Positions 1 through 6,009 of a DNA stretch of 7,937 nucleotides are shown piece by piece. The DNA lies in NCBI GenBank assembly GCA_964592255.1, contig CAZQCI010000101.1, forward strand, positions 1 through 7,937, in the 5' to 3' direction. The notes beneath the pieces are model-generated. The model was not told the origin of the DNA. It was given only the letters and a program-made list of their open reading frames with translations, and did no database searches. Made by a program: the position numbers and the translations under genes. The stretch's first letter is position 1. Each line of letters begins with the position of its first letter. This stretch comes from CAZQCI01 sp964592255. Its GTDB lineage: Bacteria; UBA10199; SBBF01.

Positions 1-284
1 AGAGTTTTTATAAAAACATCTTTTTCTTTGTTGTCTAAAGGCAAACAAAACCCATAACCATCGGGATGCATTTTTAAAATACCGGTTAAGGTATGAGACG
101 TATCAAGAACAGAATAACGGTTTCCTCGATGCAATAAAATCAAACCTTCTTGAGCCATTTTTTTTAGCAAATGACGCAGCTCTTTACGATGAACAGAGGC
201 AAGCCCTAAATGCGAAGCTATTTCACGGGAATTCCACAAATGTTTTGGATGCTCTTGAAGAAATCGAAGAATGGCATTTTTCAT
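1..284 (-). CDS. rnr: Ribonuclease R, N-terminal part (runs off the left edge)
   Basis: Only the first 94 codons are present. RNase R is a processive 3'-to-5' exoribonuclease of the RNB family that degrades structured RNA. Residues about 3-59 look like the winged-helix domain that precedes the cold-shock domains in RNase R (RFLQEHP, then SREIASHLGL, then LLKKMAQEGLI, ending NRYSV). Residues 68-92 match the start of the first RNB-associated OB/cold-shock domain: G-I-L-K-M-HPDGYGFV, then D-N-K-E-K-DVFI. The catalytic RNB domain lies outside the window. I chose the ATG at 284 because the HTH begins right after it. An in-frame GTG at 311-309 would add nine residues (LFSSFSYY-like) and looks less likely. 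There is no clear Shine-Dalgarno sequence. The gene lies 43 bp downstream of a tRNA-Leu on the same strand with no visible terminator between them, so co-transcription is possible. The family call rests on motif recognition; another RNB exonuclease with an N-terminal HTH is the alternative. Confidence 0.83.
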   Translation of the reverse strand, partial: MKNAILRFLQEHPKHLWNSREIASHLGLASVHRKELRHLLKKMAQEGLILLHRGNRYSVLDTSHTLTGILKMHPDGYGFCLPLDNKEKDVFIKT

Positions 285-327
285 GTAATAAGAAAAAGAT
301 GAGAACAGCACGCCCCCATTTTTATTG

Positions 328-411
328 TGCGCGAGGAGGGACTTGAACCCCCATGATCTTGCGATCACTAGAACCTGAATCTAGCGTGTCTGCCAGTTCC
401 ACCACTCGCGC
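328..411 (-). tRNA. tRNA-Leu, anticodon CAG
   Basis: This 84-nt gene folds as a class II tRNA. The acceptor stem pairs GCGCGAG (405-411 on the complement) with CTCGCGC (329-335 on the complement), followed by discriminator A73 at 328, the base expected for leucine tRNAs. The anticodon arm is CTAGA / loop TTCAGGT / TCTAG, giving anticodon CAG, which reads CUG codons. A long variable arm TGATC-GCAA-GATCA and a T arm containing GTTCAAGTC are visible. The 3' CCA is not encoded (the next bases read CAA), so a CCA-adding enzyme must complete it. I found no convincing promoter in the region upstream (412-515) and no terminator before rnr. Confidence 0.96.
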
Positions 412-436
412 AGCTCGTTTTACATACACGAGGCCG

Positions 437-467
437 AAATAAAAAAGCAAACAAAAACAAAAAAACA
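437..467. other. A-rich tract in the tRNA / PBP1A divergent region
   Basis: This 31-nt run is almost entirely A on the plus strand, interrupted by a few T, G and C bases. It sits just upstream of the candidate PBP1A promoter, where an UP element or a bent-DNA tract would lie. Read on the minus strand it is a T-rich tract upstream of the tRNA. The position is observed; a promoter-enhancing role is inferred. Confidence 0.35.
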
Positions 468-471
468 GCGC

Positions 472-501
472 TTGCGACCTCTTCCGTCCACGTGATATGA
501 A
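472..501 (+). promoter_or_regulatory. Candidate sigma-70 promoter for the PBP1A gene
   Basis: TTGCGA at 472-477 and TATGAA at 496-501 are separated by 18 nt. A TG one base before the -10 box (493-494) gives an extended -10 form. Each hexamer matches 4 of 6 consensus bases. Transcription would start near 508, leaving a leader of under 10 nt before the ATG at 516. That would fit the absence of a Shine-Dalgarno sequence there. This is a by-eye match of modest strength. Confidence 0.3.
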
Positions 502-515
502 ACCAAAACTTAATT

Positions 516-3074
516 ATGCATTCCCTTTTAAAATTAGTCCGTCTTATTCTCATCGCCGGTGTATTATCTTTCATTGCTGTCATCGCAGGAGGGATCGGTC
601 TTATTTATTGGTTTTCACGCGATCTACCTAAACTAGATTCTTTAAAAGATTACAACCCTCCTACGGTCTCAGAGGTTTTTGATACAAACGGAATTAAAAT
701 TGGAGAATTTTGGACAGAAAAACGTTTTGTTCTTCAACCGAAAGAAATTCCCAAAACCGTTATTCAAGCTATTGTAGCCAGTGAAGATGACCGTTTCTTT
801 GAACATAAAGGAATTGATTATCCTGGGATTGTTCGTGCCTTTTTTGAAAATTTAAAAGCAGGCCATGTGGTGCAAGGCGGATCTACCATCACACAACAAG
901 TAACTAAGTCGCTTCTTCTTTCCAGCGAACGTACATTTTCCAGAAAAATAAAAGAAGCCATTTTAGCCACACAAATTGAAAAGAATTTTAATAAAGATGA
1001 AATTCTTTATCTTTACTTGAATCAAATTTTCTTAGGCAACCGGGCTTACGGAGTAGAAGCCGCTGCACGTAATTATTTCCATAAAGCAGCCAAAGAACTC
1101 AATATTGCCGAAGCGGCTATGATTGCGGGCCTTGCTAAGGCTCCTACAGCTTACTCACCTTTAAAAGATCCTGCACAAGCTAAAATTCGACAAGAATACG
1201 TTATTCAACGAATGTATGAAGTGGGTTACATTACAAAGAGCCAAGAAACTGAAGCCAAAAATTTTCCTCTTAAAGTGTACCGGGAAGATACCGATAAAGA
1301 CTTTAACTACCGCTATACTCCTTGGTTCACCGAATATGTTCGTCGCCTGATTCAAGAAAAATATGGTGACACAGCCCCATATACTCAAGGCTTACGTATC
1401 GACACTGCAGTAGATTTAAAAATGCAACAAGCCGCAGATGCCGCTATGGATCGAGGCTTACGTGAACTAGATAAACGTGAAGGCTATTCTGGTCCTATTC
1501 GCCATATCAATTCCAACGATTTTAAAACGTATACCGATGCGTCTCATTTACAAATATTAGAAAACGAACCCGATAACGGTTTTATTGTCCAACAACCTCC
1601 CAGCAAAGAGAGTAAGCTCAAAACCCCTACCCCTCTTCATGACAACCAATATTACGAAGCGCTGATCACGGGGTTAGATTCTAAAGAGCAATTTTTAGAA
1701 ATTTCTGTTGGCCATGTCCAAGGCTTCATAAAAATGCAAGATTACTGCTGGGTCCATAAGCGCAACTTAAGTGGTGCAGGTTACGATGGCATGTGTGTCA
1801 CCCGCGATCCCAAAGGCACCTTCTCAGTGGGCGATATTGTATCGGTCAAACTAAAAAAACCAACGGAAGAAGAAACAAAAAGCAAAGGATACGCTCCGGA
1901 CAAAACATATTTTAGTTTGGAACAACGCCCTGCTGTTGAAGGAGCTTTCTTTTCCTACGAACCACAAACTGGTTTCGTCAAAGCGATTGTTGGAGGAAAA
2001 GATTATAAAGAAAGTGAATTCAATCGCGCTATGCAAGCCTTACGACAAACAGGTTCCAGCATTAAACCCTTGATCTACGCAGCCGCATTAGACAAAGGCT
2101 ACACCCCCGAAACCAGCATTGAAGATTCCCCTCTCTACTATGAATATTCACCTGGTAAATTTTGGTCACCTTCCAATTATGGGGGTGGTTACAAGGGCCC
2201 CACATCCTTTCGGAGTGGGCTTGTCAATTCTAGAAATGTCGTGACAGTACGTATTCTCATGGACATCGGTACCGACTATGTTACCGCCTACGGACGAAAA
2301 TTAGGCTTATCCGCCCCTATTCAACGCTATTACTCCATGGCTTTAGGCTCAAATGACATGAAGCTTTTTGAAGTATGTCGAGCTTATGGAACTTTCGTAA
2401 CCGGAGGCATTCGCCCGGACTTAGTTTTTGTTAAACGAATCACAGATCATACAGGGCGTGTTTTAGAAGAGCATCACCCTCGCGCCATCGTTCCATTTAC
2501 CGAACAATTGTCTGGCAAAAAAGAAAAAGACAATAAGGATATAAGTATTAGAGATGATTTATATCAAGAAGCGCAAAACTGGATTAAAAGCGAAAAATTA
2601 AACTTATCCGATTCCGAAAAGAAAATTTTGTACGGAAACTATATTCCTGAAGGCTATACCATATCCCCCAAAACAGCCTACACCATGGTTCAGTTAATGC
2701 ATGATGTCGTCAACTATGGAACAGGTTTTAAAGTAAAAGCACTCGGCCGCCCAGCGGCTGGAAAAACGGGCACCACCAATGACGAAACAGACGTATGGTT
2801 TGTAGGTTTTGTTCCCAATTTATTTGCTGGGGTTTGGATTGGGTTTGATCAAGCACAAAAAATTGGATCAAGAGAAACAGGAGGGACAACGGCTGCACCC
2901 GTATTCTTATATTACATGCAACAAGTGTTAAAAGATAAACCGGTGGCGCAGTTTGTAATTCCTCCTGAGATTAATGCGGAAGCTCTTAAAGCCCCCCTAG
3001 ACATTGAAGAAGGAGATGCCGAAGCCGGAGGAAGCACTGGAAACATTCCTGATTTTATTATTCACGACTTTTAA
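516..3074 (+). CDS. mrcA: Penicillin-binding protein 1A (bifunctional peptidoglycan synthase)
   Basis: This class A PBP polymerises lipid II into glycan strands and crosslinks them on the outer face of the inner membrane. At 852 residues it has the normal PBP1A length. Residues about 8-32 are the single N-terminal membrane anchor. The GT51 glycosyltransferase domain (about 55-230) shows EDDRFFEHKGID with catalytic Glu90, GGSTITQQ (121-128), RKIKE (143-147), KDEILYLYLNQIFLG (160-174) and AEAAMIAGLAKAP (198-210). A linker and OB-like domain follows (about 290-465). The transpeptidase domain has SSIK with nucleophile Ser514 and Lys517, SRN at 572-574 and KTGT at 750-753, so all catalytic motifs are intact. 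A charged segment lies at about 668-705, but the spacing between the catalytic motifs is ordinary for the family. The ATG at 516 is placed directly before the membrane anchor; no clear Shine-Dalgarno precedes it. The gene looks monocistronic and ends at a strong terminator. The symbol ponA is used in some lineages. Confidence 0.95.
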   Translation: MHSLLKLVRLILIAGVLSFIAVIAGGIGLIYWFSRDLPKLDSLKDYNPPTVSEVFDTNGIKIGEFWTEKRFVLQPKEIPKTVIQAIVASEDDRFFEHKGIDYPGIVRAFFENLKAGHVVQGGSTITQQVTKSLLLSSERTFSRKIKEAILATQIEKNFNKDEILYLYLNQIFLGNRAYGVEAAARNYFHKAAKELNIAEAAMIAGLAKAPTAYSPLKDPAQAKIRQEYVIQRMYEVGYITKSQETEAKNFPLKVYREDTDKDFNYRYTPWFTEYVRRLIQEKYGDTAPYTQGLRIDTAVDLKMQQAADAAMDRGLRELDKREGYSGPIRHINSNDFKTYTDASHLQILENEPDNGFIVQQPPSKESKLKTPTPLHDNQYYEALITGLDSKEQFLEISVGHVQGFIKMQDYCWVHKRNLSGAGYDGMCVTRDPKGTFSVGDIVSVKLKKPTEEETKSKGYAPDKTYFSLEQRPAVEGAFFSYEPQTGFVKAIVGGKDYKESEFNRAMQALRQTGSSIKPLIYAAALDKGYTPETSIEDSPLYYEYSPGKFWSPSNYGGGYKGPTSFRSGLVNSRNVVTVRILMDIGTDYVTAYGRKLGLSAPIQRYYSMALGSNDMKLFEVCRAYGTFVTGGIRPDLVFVKRITDHTGRVLEEHHPRAIVPFTEQLSGKKEKDNKDISIRDDLYQEAQNWIKSEKLNLSDSEKKILYGNYIPEGYTISPKTAYTMVQLMHDVVNYGTGFKVKALGRPAAGKTGTTNDETDVWFVGFVPNLFAGVWIGFDQAQKIGSRETGGTTAAPVFLYYMQQVLKDKPVAQFVIPPEINAEALKAPLDIEEGDAEAGGSTGNIPDFIIHDF

Positions 3075-3086
3075 AACACATCTCTC

Positions 3087-3112
3087 TCAGCTTGTCCCAA
3101 GCTGATTTTTTT
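3087..3112 (+). terminator. Intrinsic terminator of the PBP1A gene
   Basis: A perfect 7-bp stem, TCAGCTT (3087-3093) with AAGCTGA (3099-3105), encloses the 5-nt loop GTCCC and is followed at once by seven T residues (3106-3112). It begins 12 nt after the PBP1A stop codon. On the minus strand the hairpin is not followed by a T run, so it should act only on rightward transcription. Confidence 0.88.
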
Positions 3113-3130
3113 AACAGGAGATTATTTATT

Positions 3131-3193
3131 GTGAATTACTTAGGCTACCTGACAATTTTTTTGGAAGAAGTTGAAAAAGAATTATCTCCCTAA
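3131..3193 (+). CDS. Candidate 20-residue small protein ORF, unknown function
   Basis: A GTG-initiated ORF encodes M-N-Y-L-G-Y-L-T-I-F-L-E-E-V-E-K-E-L-S-P. It is preceded by AGGAGA (3116-3121) at 9-nt spacing, the best Shine-Dalgarno match in the window, where most larger genes have weak ones or none. The peptide has a hydrophobic, aromatic first half and an acidic second half, and could form an amphipathic helix. It starts just past the PBP1A terminator, so its transcription would need readthrough or its own promoter, and I see no good promoter. Its TAA overlaps the stop codon of the convergent regulator gene in the shared bases CTAA. I do not recognise a family. It could be a chance ORF or the remnant of a longer gene. 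Confidence 0.3.
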   Translation: MNYLGYLTIFLEEVEKELSP

Positions 3194-4599
3194 TTCCATT
3201 CCCGATTTCTTTTAAGACCTAATTTATATTTTCTCAGTCTTCTATAAACTGTATCCCGCCCTATCCCCAGCGCTTTAGCCGTTTTACTAATATTGCCCCC
3301 AGCACCTTCCAATGCTTTAACCAAGTTGACATATTCCATCTCACGCACGGAAGCGATAGCAGGTGCCGCGGATTTAGCTTTAACCAAGTTGACATATTCC
3401 ATCTCACGCACGGAAGCGATAGCAGGTGCCACGGATTTAGCTTTAACCAATTCGGGAATATTAAGAACAAGGTCAGAAAGAGTGAGCATAGGGGGCTTCG
3501 CACGTAAGATAGCCAACTCCACCACGCTTTGAAGCTCCCTCGTGTTACCGGGCCAAGCATAAGCCATGACATGCTGAATGAGCTCTTCAGGAAGACGATC
3601 AAAATTTTTACCCATTTTACGGCTGTAATAACGGATAAAGTGTTCAAGTAAAATGGGGATATCTTCTTGGCGAGCCCTTAATGGAGGAATGGAAAGAGGT
3701 AAAATATTTAAACGATAAAAAAGATCTTCTCTCAATTTTCTTTCTTGGATCAGCTGCTCCAAATTACGGCTACTAGAAGCAATAATACGTGCACCTGCAT
3801 TAATCGTTTGGCTTCCTCCCACTCGTTCAAATTCCCCTCCTTGCAAGGCCCTAAGAATTTTTACCTGAAGATCCGGCAATAAATCCCCTACTTCATCAAT
3901 AAACAGCGTCCCTCCATGAGCCATTTCCCACTTTCCAATACGGCTACGCAAAGACGGACTCTTTTCAACGCCAAAAAGCTCAGACTCCAACAAAGTATCC
4001 GGAATAGCTGAACAGTTTACAGTAATAAAAGGTTTGTCACGCCGAGGACCATACTCATGAATTAAACGCGCTAAAAAACTTTTACCGCTCCCCAGCTCGC
4101 CACGAATAAGAGCAGGAGTCGATGCGTGAGCTATCTTGCCTACTTCATGCAGCAACTGTTTAGTCCGAGGACTTTTACCTAAAAAACCTTCATAACGATT
4201 GGCGTCTTCCAATTCTGCCAATGTGGATTGTGCCTGTCTCATCTCAATCAACTTAATGATCTTGTCCCATAATAAATTATCATCAATGGGCTTGATGATA
4301 TAATCAGACGCACCTGCCTGCATAGCGCTGACCACATAATGAGTTTCAGAATGTCCACTGATCATAATAATAGGGAGGTCGGAAAATATTTTTTTAACAT
4401 CGCGAACTAAATCTACTCCACTTCTATCCGGCAACATCATGTCCAATAATAGTAAATCCGGTTGATGTAATTTGAGTTTTTGAAGAGCTTCCTCCCCGGT
4501 GGCAGCAAAAGCCGTTTGAAAGCCGTGGGCTCTTAGTTTTTTTTCAAAGAGCCGAACAAAATCAAGGTCGTCGTCAATAATAAGAATACGATGGTCCAT
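3190..4599 (-). CDS. NtrC-type response regulator lacking the GAFTGA loop
   Basis: This 469-residue transcription factor has three domains. The receiver domain (about 3-120) has an acidic pocket at Asp9-Asp11, phospho-acceptor Asp53, Ser81 and Lys103. The AAA+ domain (about 137-365) has Walker A GELGSGKS (167-174), Walker B GTLFIDE (230-236), the REDLFYRLN region (290-298) and WPGNTREL (349-356). A Fis-type HTH lies at about 420-460 (GNISKTAKALGIGRDTVYRR). Family members normally remodel sigma-54 holoenzyme through a GAFTGA loop after ESELFGxEK. Here that place reads SPSLRS (214-219) and the loop is about three residues short, so sigma-54 activation is doubtful although the ATPase motifs look intact. 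Residues 388-408 and 409-429 are a near-identical 21-residue duplication covering the first helix of the HTH region. No histidine kinase is adjacent, so it is an orphan here. The start at 4599 places the REC domain at the N-terminus. The leader has only a weak AAGAAAA before ATG. Confidence 0.92.
   Translation of the reverse strand: MDHRILIIDDDLDFVRLFEKKLRAHGFQTAFAATGEEALQKLKLHQPDLLLLDMMLPDRSGVDLVRDVKKIFSDLPIIMISGHSETHYVVSAMQAGASDYIIKPIDDNLLWDKIIKLIEMRQAQSTLAELEDANRYEGFLGKSPRTKQLLHEVGKIAHASTPALIRGELGSGKSFLARLIHEYGPRRDKPFITVNCSAIPDTLLESELFGVEKSPSLRSRIGKWEMAHGGTLFIDEVGDLLPDLQVKILRALQGGEFERVGGSQTINAGARIIASSSRNLEQLIQERKLREDLFYRLNILPLSIPPLRARQEDIPILLEHFIRYYSRKMGKNFDRLPEELIQHVMAYAWPGNTRELQSVVELAILRAKPPMLTLSDLVLNIPELVKAKSVAPAIASVREMEYVNLVKAKSAAPAIASVREMEYVNLVKALEGAGGNISKTAKALGIGRDTVYRRLRKYKLGLKRNREWN
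3314..3450 (-). repeat. 63-bp tandem duplication inside the response regulator gene
   Basis: Copies at 3314-3376 and 3377-3439 are identical except at one base (G3368 versus A3431). An 11-bp third partial copy, GCTTTAACCAA, follows at 3440-3450. The unit is 21 codons, so the reading frame is kept. The single change turns an Ala codon (GCG) into Val (GTG) in the protein copy nearer the N-terminus. The 11-bp flanking match suggests the duplication arose by slippage or recombination between short direct repeats. The near-identity points to a recent event. It is not a CRISPR: there are no spacers and the unit is coding. Confidence 0.97.
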
Positions 4600-4651
4600 A
4601 TTTTCTTTTTAAAAAAATCAGCTTAATACAACTTTAATACATAAAACAGAC

Positions 4652-4681
4652 ATTATAGTATAAATTATACATATAAATCAA
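4652..4681 (-). promoter_or_regulatory. Second overlapping promoter for the response regulator (P2)
   Basis: TTGATT (complement of 4676-4681) and TATAAT (complement of 4652-4657) are separated by 18 nt, offset 12 bp downstream from P1. The start would be near 4645 with a leader of about 45 nt. It could be a true tandem promoter or a by-product of the AT-rich sequence. Confidence 0.35.
4658..4670. promoter_or_regulatory. Candidate operator: inverted repeat over the regulator promoters
   Basis: GTATAA-A-TTATAC is a perfect inverted repeat with 6-bp arms around one central base. It overlaps the P1 -10 box and lies in the P2 spacer, where a bound dimer would block both promoters. Autoregulation by the downstream Fis-type HTH protein is a natural guess. 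The low sequence complexity here means the repeat may be a coincidence. Confidence 0.25.
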
Positions 4682-4692
4682 CATCTTATCAA
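4664..4692 (-). promoter_or_regulatory. Strong sigma-70-like promoter for the response regulator (P1)
   Basis: On the minus strand, TTGATA (complement of 4687-4692) and TATAAT (complement of 4664-4669) are separated by 17 nt, matching 5/6 and 6/6 consensus bases at ideal spacing. Transcription would start near 4657, giving a leader of about 57 nt. The region is very AT-rich, so chance hexamers are common, but both boxes and the spacing are near-ideal. Confidence 0.6.
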
Positions 4693-4783
4693 GATAATGG
4701 TTGATTATGTCTTATTATGTATTAAATAGTTGTTTTTACAATTAAAAGTAGATCCCCTCTCTTTTTCTTGATATAAATAAAGA

Positions 4784-5092
4784 ATGAAAAATTTATTCCT
4801 AACCTTCATTTTCATCAGTTTTGGGTTACTGAATGCTTGTTCCGGCGGAAGTGGTGGCGACAACGGATCCCAAGAAAACGATCAAGACGACCATCAACTG
4901 ACAGCGAATACAGACACGGATGGCGATGGAACATCTGATCTATCAGATAATTGCCCTGACCTTGTTAATACGGACCAAGCAGATAAAGATGGGGATGAGT
5001 TTGGTGATGCTTGCGATAACTGCCCGGATGTTGCCAATGACGATCAAGATGATTCGGATGAAGACGGCACGGGTGACGCCTGCGAGCCCTAA
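4784..5092 (+). CDS. Small lipoprotein with thrombospondin type 3 repeats
   Basis: This 102-residue protein has a signal peptide (1-18: basic start, hydrophobic core LFLTFIFISFGLL) ending in the lipobox LNAC, so Cys19 should be lipidated. Ser20 at position +2 fits outer-membrane sorting. A Gly/Ser/Asp-rich linker (20-42) leads to DTDGDG (44-49) and two TSP3 units, Cys57-Cys77 and Cys80-Cys100, each of the form CPDxxNxDQxDxDxDGxGDAC. TSP3 units bind calcium through their Asp side chains, and the paired cysteines may form disulfides. The protein is strongly acidic. In bacteria these repeats usually link larger parts such as OmpA-like domains or adhesins, yet here nothing follows but Glu-Pro. 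It is either a minimal module or a shortened derivative of a longer protein. It is divergent from the response regulator across 184 bp. Its stop overlaps the convergent hydrolase gene by 4 bp. I found no convincing promoter or Shine-Dalgarno sequence. Confidence 0.85.
   Translation: MKNLFLTFIFISFGLLNACSGGSGGDNGSQENDQDDHQLTANTDTDGDGTSDLSDNCPDLVNTDQADKDGDEFGDACDNCPDVANDDQDDSDEDGTGDACEP
4952..5083 (+). repeat. Two TSP3 calcium-binding units
   Basis: The units cover residues 57-77 (4952-5014) and 80-100 (5015-5083 with the linker), each running from Cys to Cys over 21 residues at a 23-residue period. The protein repeat is clear. The DNA of the two units has diverged considerably, so this is an old duplication, unlike the one in the neighbouring regulator. 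Confidence 0.8.
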
Positions 5093-6009
5093 CCTTTAAG
5101 CGCCGTTAAACTGGCCTCAACGCCTTCTTGAAGCCCTTTTAAATCATAGCCTCCTTCAAGGACAAAAATTATTTTTCCTTCACAGCATTTTTGAGCAACC
5201 TGGATAAGCAGCTCACTTATTTTTAAAAACCCTTTCTTGCTTATTTTGACCCCACCCAATGGATCGCGAATATGAGCATCATAACCTGCAGACACAATGA
5301 TAAATTGCGGGCGATACTTCAAAAGTGCTGGAACAGCATATGTCTCATAAAGAGCCTTTAAATCATCATCGTTGGTTAAAGCGGGATAAGGAAGATTGAG
5401 GTTAAAGCCATAACCTTCTCCTCTACCTTTTTCTTCAACAGAACCTGTTCCCGGATAAAAAGGAAAGCGATGGGAAGAAATATAAAAAACATTTTGACGA
5501 TCATAAAAGAAATGCTGGGTTCCATTACCATGATGAACATCAAAATCAATGATGGCCACACGCTCGTATTTTTTCTGACGAATTAACCACTCGGCCCCGA
5601 CCGCCACATTATTAAACAAACAAAAGCCCATGGCTCGATTCGTTTCAGCGTGATGCCCCGGAGGACGTGGAAAAACAAACGCGTTTGATAAACGTTTTTC
5701 TTCTATCTCTTCCAGTGCTTTCAAAACACCACCGGCAGCTAAAAAAGCCGCCGTAGAAGAACCCAAACTATAAGGAGTATCCAGATCAAAAAAACCCTCG
5801 CGGGCTTTCCGGACTTCTTCCAAATGATGAGCGGTGTGCACGAGAAGAATTTCAGAATCAGTCGCTGAACGTGGCAGCAAGTGAACCAGGGCTGAATCAG
5901 CATCCAATACTTCTTTAATTGCAAGAAGGCGTGCTGGAGACTCCGGATGAAATTCTCCCGTTAGGTGATTTAAATAACGTTCATCCCAAATAACACCCGT
6001 TTTAGACAT
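5089..6009 (-). CDS. Histone deacetylase superfamily (AcuC-like) zinc hydrolase
   Basis: This 306-residue protein belongs to the arginase/deacetylase fold family that removes acetyl groups from lysines or polyamines. The family motifs appear in order: HPESPAR (21-27) near the N-terminus, RPPGHHAE (115-122) with the catalytic pair His119-His120, GFCLFNN (128-134), DFDVHHGNGTQ (155-165), SAGYDAH (240-246) and EGGYD (285-289). The predicted zinc ligands are Asp157, His159 and Asp244, with Tyr288 as the transition-state tyrosine. All key residues are present and the length is normal, so the enzyme should be active and cytoplasmic. The substrate cannot be read from sequence: candidates are acetyl-lysine proteins (as for AcuC acting on acetyl-CoA synthetase) or acetylpolyamines. 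Neither acs nor acuA is nearby. The start at 6009 gives the typical N-terminus. The leader has no clear Shine-Dalgarno. It is convergent with the lipoprotein gene and divergent from ubiD. Confidence 0.93.
   Translation of the reverse strand: MSKTGVIWDERYLNHLTGEFHPESPARLLAIKEVLDADSALVHLLPRSATDSEILLVHTAHHLEEVRKAREGFFDLDTPYSLGSSTAAFLAAGGVLKALEEIEEKRLSNAFVFPRPPGHHAETNRAMGFCLFNNVAVGAEWLIRQKKYERVAIIDFDVHHGNGTQHFFYDRQNVFYISSHRFPFYPGTGSVEEKGRGEGYGFNLNLPYPALTNDDDLKALYETYAVPALLKYRPQFIIVSAGYDAHIRDPLGGVKISKKGFLKISELLIQVAQKCCEGKIIFVLEGGYDLKGLQEGVEASLTALKG

Noticed and set aside
309..311. In-frame GTG as the start of RNase R
   Set aside because: It adds nine hydrophobic/aromatic residues not expected before the HTH, and the G-run upstream is too close to serve as a ribosome binding site.
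368..583. Minus-strand reading frame across the tRNA, the divergent region and the start of the PBP1A gene
   Set aside because: It runs through the tRNA-Leu gene and antisense to PBP1A, and its product resembles no known protein.
2515..2640. Charged segment of PBP1A (residues about 668-705) as a lineage-specific insertion
   Set aside because: The distances between SxxK, SRN and KTG are close to those of ordinary 850-residue PBP1A proteins, so this is normal loop variation.
3314..3450. CRISPR-like or satellite repeat
   Set aside because: The copies abut with no spacers, the period is exactly 21 codons, and the frame continues through a known domain architecture.
3293..3532. Plus-strand reading frame over the 63-bp repeat, encoding a repetitive protein of about 79 residues
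   Set aside because: It lies antisense to the well-supported response regulator and its repeat is just the shadow of the coding duplication.
4701..4730. Promoter for the lipoprotein gene (TTGATT with AATAGT at 18 nt)
   Set aside because: The -10 is weak and the region is so AT-rich that such pairs are expected by chance.
3190..5092. Complete two-component or defence system made of the regulator plus the lipoprotein
   Set aside because: No histidine kinase, nuclease, toxin or other effector is present. Divergent placement alone does not establish a system.
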